From: Streptomyces cellulosae
GTDB taxonomy: Bacteria > Actinomycetota > Actinomycetes > Streptomycetales > Streptomycetaceae
Direction: 5' to 3'
Length of the DNA: 64,000 nt
NCBI RefSeq assembly: GCF_000721105.1
Contig: NZ_JOEV01000007.1
Span: 1 to 64,000, forward strand
The notes below the pieces were generated by a model, which was given only the letters and a program-made list of their open reading frames with translations, was not told the DNA's origin and searched no databases. This document shows positions 61,638-64,000 of the stretch, piece after piece (position 1 is the first letter of the stretch; each line of letters starts with the position of its first letter). A program made the translations under genes and the position numbers.

Positions 61638-63012
61638 GGACCGCGCCCAGCTCCGCGACGGCATCCCCGATCCCGGTACGCGGAAGCTGGGCATGCCCCA
61701 CCACCAGCGCGGGCGCCCCCTCCCCCGGCCGCGCGTGGAACGCCGCCGCGCCCCGCACCAGTACGGAGCGGCTCAGCGCCCCCGCCACCAGCGCCGCCTC
61801 GTCGGTGTGCGGGGGCAGCTGTATGCAGGCGTGCAGTCCGGCCGCCGGTCCCAGGACCGTGGCACCGGGCAGATGCCGTCGCACCGACGTCTCCAGGACC
61901 TGCCGGCGGTCCCGGCACAGGGAGTTGAGGCGGCGCAGATGACGGTCGTACAGGCCGCTGCGCAGGAACTGCGCGAACGCCAGCTGAGCCAGGCTGTCGG
62001 TACCCAGGTCGTGCCGGGCGCGGGCACGCAGCAGCGGGGCGAGGACGGCCCGCGGTGCCGCGAGCCAGCCCAGGCGCAGGCCCGGGGCGAGCGTCTTGCT
62101 GGCGGTGCCCGCGTAGACGACGTGATCCGGGGCGAGCCGCCGCAGGGCGAGCGGCCGGGGCGTGCCGCGCTCGTACCAGAGGCCGCCGTCGTAGTCGTCC
62201 TCCACGATCCAGCCCCCGGTCTCCTGTGCCCACGCGACGAGTTCGGCCCGCCGCCGCGCGGACAGCGTGACGCCGGTCGGGTACTGGTGGGCGGGCGTGA
62301 CGAGCACGGCACGCACCCCCGACATCCGCAACGCCGCCACGTCGACACCCTCCGCGTCGACCGGCAGCGGCACCGGCCGCAGTCCGCACTCGCGCACGAA
62401 CTGGCGCTGGCGCGGATGCCCCGGGTTCTCCATTCCCAGGGCGTCCACGCCCAGTTCGGGCAGCGCCGCGCCGAGCAGACCGAGGGTCTGGGCGAAGCCC
62501 GCGACGACCATGATCCGGTCCGGTGTGCTGGGCACACCGCACACCCGGCCCAGGTAGTGGGCGAGTTCGGTGCGCAGGGCCGGCACCCCGGCGGGCGGCG
62601 GGTAGTCGTGGTCGGCCGGGCCCGCGGACTGCAGGGCCCGCTGGTAGCAGGTGAGCCAGTCGCGGCGCGGGAAGTGGGGGAACACGGGGGCGTTGGGGCG
62701 CAGGTCCCAGCGCACGTCCGGCACCCGGCCGTCCTCCAGCAGGGTCGGTACGACCGGCTCGGGCCGCAGATGCCGTACGACGCGGGTGCCCGCGCCCTGC
62801 ACCGCCTCCAGGTAGCCCTCGGCGACGAGTTGTCCGTACGCCTCGACGACCACACTGCGCGAGACGCCGAGGTCGTCGGCGAGGCTGCGGCTGGAGGGCA
62901 GCCGGCTGCCCGGGTGCAGCACTCCGGCAGCGACCTCGCTCTTGATGAATCGCTGGATCTGTGACGTCAGCGGGACGTGGGAGTCCCGGACGACGTTCAT
63001 CGCCCCATGCAT
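61630..63012 (-). CDS. MocR/PdxR-type GntR regulator with aminotransferase domain
   Basis: The protein of about 460 residues has a GntR winged helix (QIQRFIKSEVAAGVLHPGSRLPSSRSLADDLGVSRSVVVEAYGQL) fused to a fold-type I aminotransferase-like domain. The PLP lysine is in YAGTASKTLAPGLRLGW and VEDDYDGGLWYE is also present. MocR proteins sense PLP or PLP-amino-acid adducts. It is divergent from trpD and may control it. The ATG at 63012 is preferred; the frame remains open to 63159, and 63000 is an alternative. Confidence 0.85.
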   Translation of the reverse strand: MHGAMNVVRDSHVPLTSQIQRFIKSEVAAGVLHPGSRLPSSRSLADDLGVSRSVVVEAYGQLVAEGYLEAVQGAGTRVVRHLRPEPVVPTLLEDGRVPDVRWDLRPNAPVFPHFPRRDWLTCYQRALQSAGPADHDYPPPAGVPALRTELAHYLGRVCGVPSTPDRIMVVAGFAQTLGLLGAALPELGVDALGMENPGHPRQRQFVRECGLRPVPLPVDAEGVDVAALRMSGVRAVLVTPAHQYPTGVTLSARRRAELVAWAQETGGWIVEDDYDGGLWYERGTPRPLALRRLAPDHVVYAGTASKTLAPGLRLGWLAAPRAVLAPLLRARARHDLGTDSLAQLAFAQFLRSGLYDRHLRRLNSLCRDRRQVLETSVRRHLPGATVLGPAAGLHACIQLPPHTDEAALVAGALSRSVLVRGAAAFHARPGEGAPALVVGHAQLPRTGIGDAVAELGAVLN

Positions 63013-63141
63013 GCTGCTCGCATCCCTTTCGCCGAATTGGACCGCACGAATAATGCGGCGGTGGTCTGGAAAGGACCCGTTGCATTTCCCAGACTGAGAC
63101 CAGGCTGAAAAGTGAACCCATTCGTGTACGAGGAGATCGCC

Positions 63142-64000
63142 GTGGAAACCTGGCCCCAATTACTCAACGCCCTGCTGGACCGCAATGACCTGTCCACGGC
63201 CCAGACCGAATGGGCGATGGACGAGGCCATGTCCGGTGCGGCGGGTCCGGCGCGGCTCGCCGCCCTGATGATGGGCCTGCGCGCGAAGGGCGAGACGGCC
63301 GCGGAGGTCGAGGGCCTGGCGCGCGGCATGCTCCGGCACGCGGTGCCGCTGACGGTGCCGGGCCGCTGCCTCGACATCGTGGGGACCGGCGGCGACGGCT
63401 CGCACAGCGTGAACATCTCCACGATGTCGGCGCTCGTGGCGGCCGGGGCCGGGGTCCGGGTCGTCAAGCACGGCAACCGCTCCGCGTCCTCGGCCTGCGG
63501 ATCGGCCGATGTGCTGGAGGAGCTGGGGGTGTCGCTCGACCTGCCGGCCGACGAGGTGGGAGCGGTCGCCGAGCAGACCGGCATCACCTTCTGCTTCGCC
63601 CCGCTGTTCCACCCGGCGATGCGGCATGCCGCCGGGCCGCGCCGCGAGCTCGGCATCCGTACGGTGTTCAACGCCCTCGGTCCGCTGACCAATCCGGCGC
63701 GGCCGGCGGCCCAGGCGATCGGGGTCGCCGACCCGGCACTGGCCCAGCGCGTCGCCGAGGTTCTCGCGCGGCGGGGCACGGACGCACTGGTGTTCCGCGG
63801 CGACGACGGGATGGACGAGCTGACGGTCACCACTACCTCCACCGTGTGGTCGGTCACCGGCGGCGAGGTGCGCCGGGAGTCGTTCGATCCGCGGGACATC
63901 GGTGTCCCGCGGGCCGCCGCGGGGTCGCTGCGCGGCGGGGACCGGGTGTACAACGCCCGGGTGGCCCGGGATGTCCTGGCCGGGGCCCGGGGGCCGGTCA
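63142..64000 (+). CDS. trpD: Anthranilate phosphoribosyltransferase with a TTA codon (3' partial)
   Basis: The start is a GTG at 63142 behind GAGGAG. Motifs of TrpD are visible: DIVGTGGDGSHSVNIST (phosphoribosyl pyrophosphate binding), VKHGNRSASSACGSADVLEELG and FAPLFHPAMRHA...GIRTVFNALGPLTNPA. Codon 7 (63160-63162) is TTA, a rare bldA-dependent codon. The gene runs off the right end. It transfers phosphoribose to anthranilate toward tryptophan, implying further trp genes outside the window. Confidence 0.9.
   Translation, partial: METWPQLLNALLDRNDLSTAQTEWAMDEAMSGAAGPARLAALMMGLRAKGETAAEVEGLARGMLRHAVPLTVPGRCLDIVGTGGDGSHSVNISTMSALVAAGAGVRVVKHGNRSASSACGSADVLEELGVSLDLPADEVGAVAEQTGITFCFAPLFHPAMRHAAGPRRELGIRTVFNALGPLTNPARPAAQAIGVADPALAQRVAEVLARRGTDALVFRGDDGMDELTVTTTSTVWSVTGGEVRRESFDPRDIGVPRAAAGSLRGGDRVYNARVARDVLAGARGPV

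Noticed and set aside
63085..63115. TGAGACC/TGAAAAG pair 11 bases apart upstream of trpD
   Set aside because: It has only the spacing in common with SARP sites and the two halves differ too much to call.

Overview
This window comes from a high-GC actinomycete and almost certainly from a Streptomyces. The signs are strong GC codon bias, GTG/TTG starts, frequent ATGA/GTGA translational coupling, rare TTA codons, SARP regulators, XRE/DUF397 pairs, SpoIIE-type phosphatases and a complete actinorhodin-type polyketide cluster. No tRNA, rRNA or CRISPR array was seen.

Region 1 (1-17.6 kb) is a chromosomal or accessory mosaic. It opens with the 3' part of a polymorphic toxin carrying a C-terminal nuclease-like domain, its Imm49-type immunity gene and a decayed second immunity copy. 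Next come a dead anti-sigma-like ATPase gene, an XRE (DUF5753) regulator with a DUF397 partner, a large PAS-GAF-PP2C-HATPase phosphatase, a TnpB-like transposase relic, a second small HATPase protein, a NUDIX hydrolase, a SPOR-domain protein, a GntR/UTRA regulator and a proline-rich membrane protein. It ends with a small regulon (DUF3533/YhgE-type membrane protein, TetR, SDR) whose three promoters all carry AAACCGATCGGTTT-type palindromes.

Region 2 (17.6-40.8 kb) is a complete actinorhodin-type type II PKS cluster. Gene order and orientation match, as I recall it, the act cluster of S. coelicolor from actVB through actIV, actVII, actI (ACP, CLF, KS), actIII, actII-ORF4, actB, actA, actR, actVA-ORF6 to ORF1, and actVI-ORF4 to ORF1 and ORFA. 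Two differences stand out: an acyl-CoA carboxylase beta/epsilon pair is added beyond actVB, and the SARP activator gene lacks the TTA codon that ties actII-ORF4 to bldA in S. coelicolor. Direct TCGA-type heptamers at 11-bp spacing lie at actI/actIII, upstream of actVA-ORF3 and at actVI, as expected for SARP targets. The predicted product is a benzoisochromanequinone, plausibly the actinorhodin dimer, because the actVA-ORF4 homologue is present.

Region 3 (41-64 kb, running off the right end) is a second pathway. It has its own SARP, an orphan SagB-N-terminal-like protein, two NarL-type two-component systems, an MMPL exporter and a translationally coupled operon: threonine kinase, NRPS (partial C-A-PCP-TE), ATP-grasp ligase, argininosuccinate-lyase homologue and cysteine-synthase homologue. 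The kinase, lyase and synthase form the set known to make 2,3-diaminobutyrate. The A-domain code read by eye (DIWQSTADDK) resembles a diaminobutyrate code, so the parts agree. A type II thioesterase, a class II DAHP synthase, trpE, trpG, a MocR regulator and the start of trpD follow, suggesting dedicated anthranilate or tryptophan supply. Three genes of this half contain in-frame TTA codons. A divergent promoter at 57.1 kb carries two pairs of 11-bp-spaced repeats that could be the target of the second SARP. The product cannot be named from this window.
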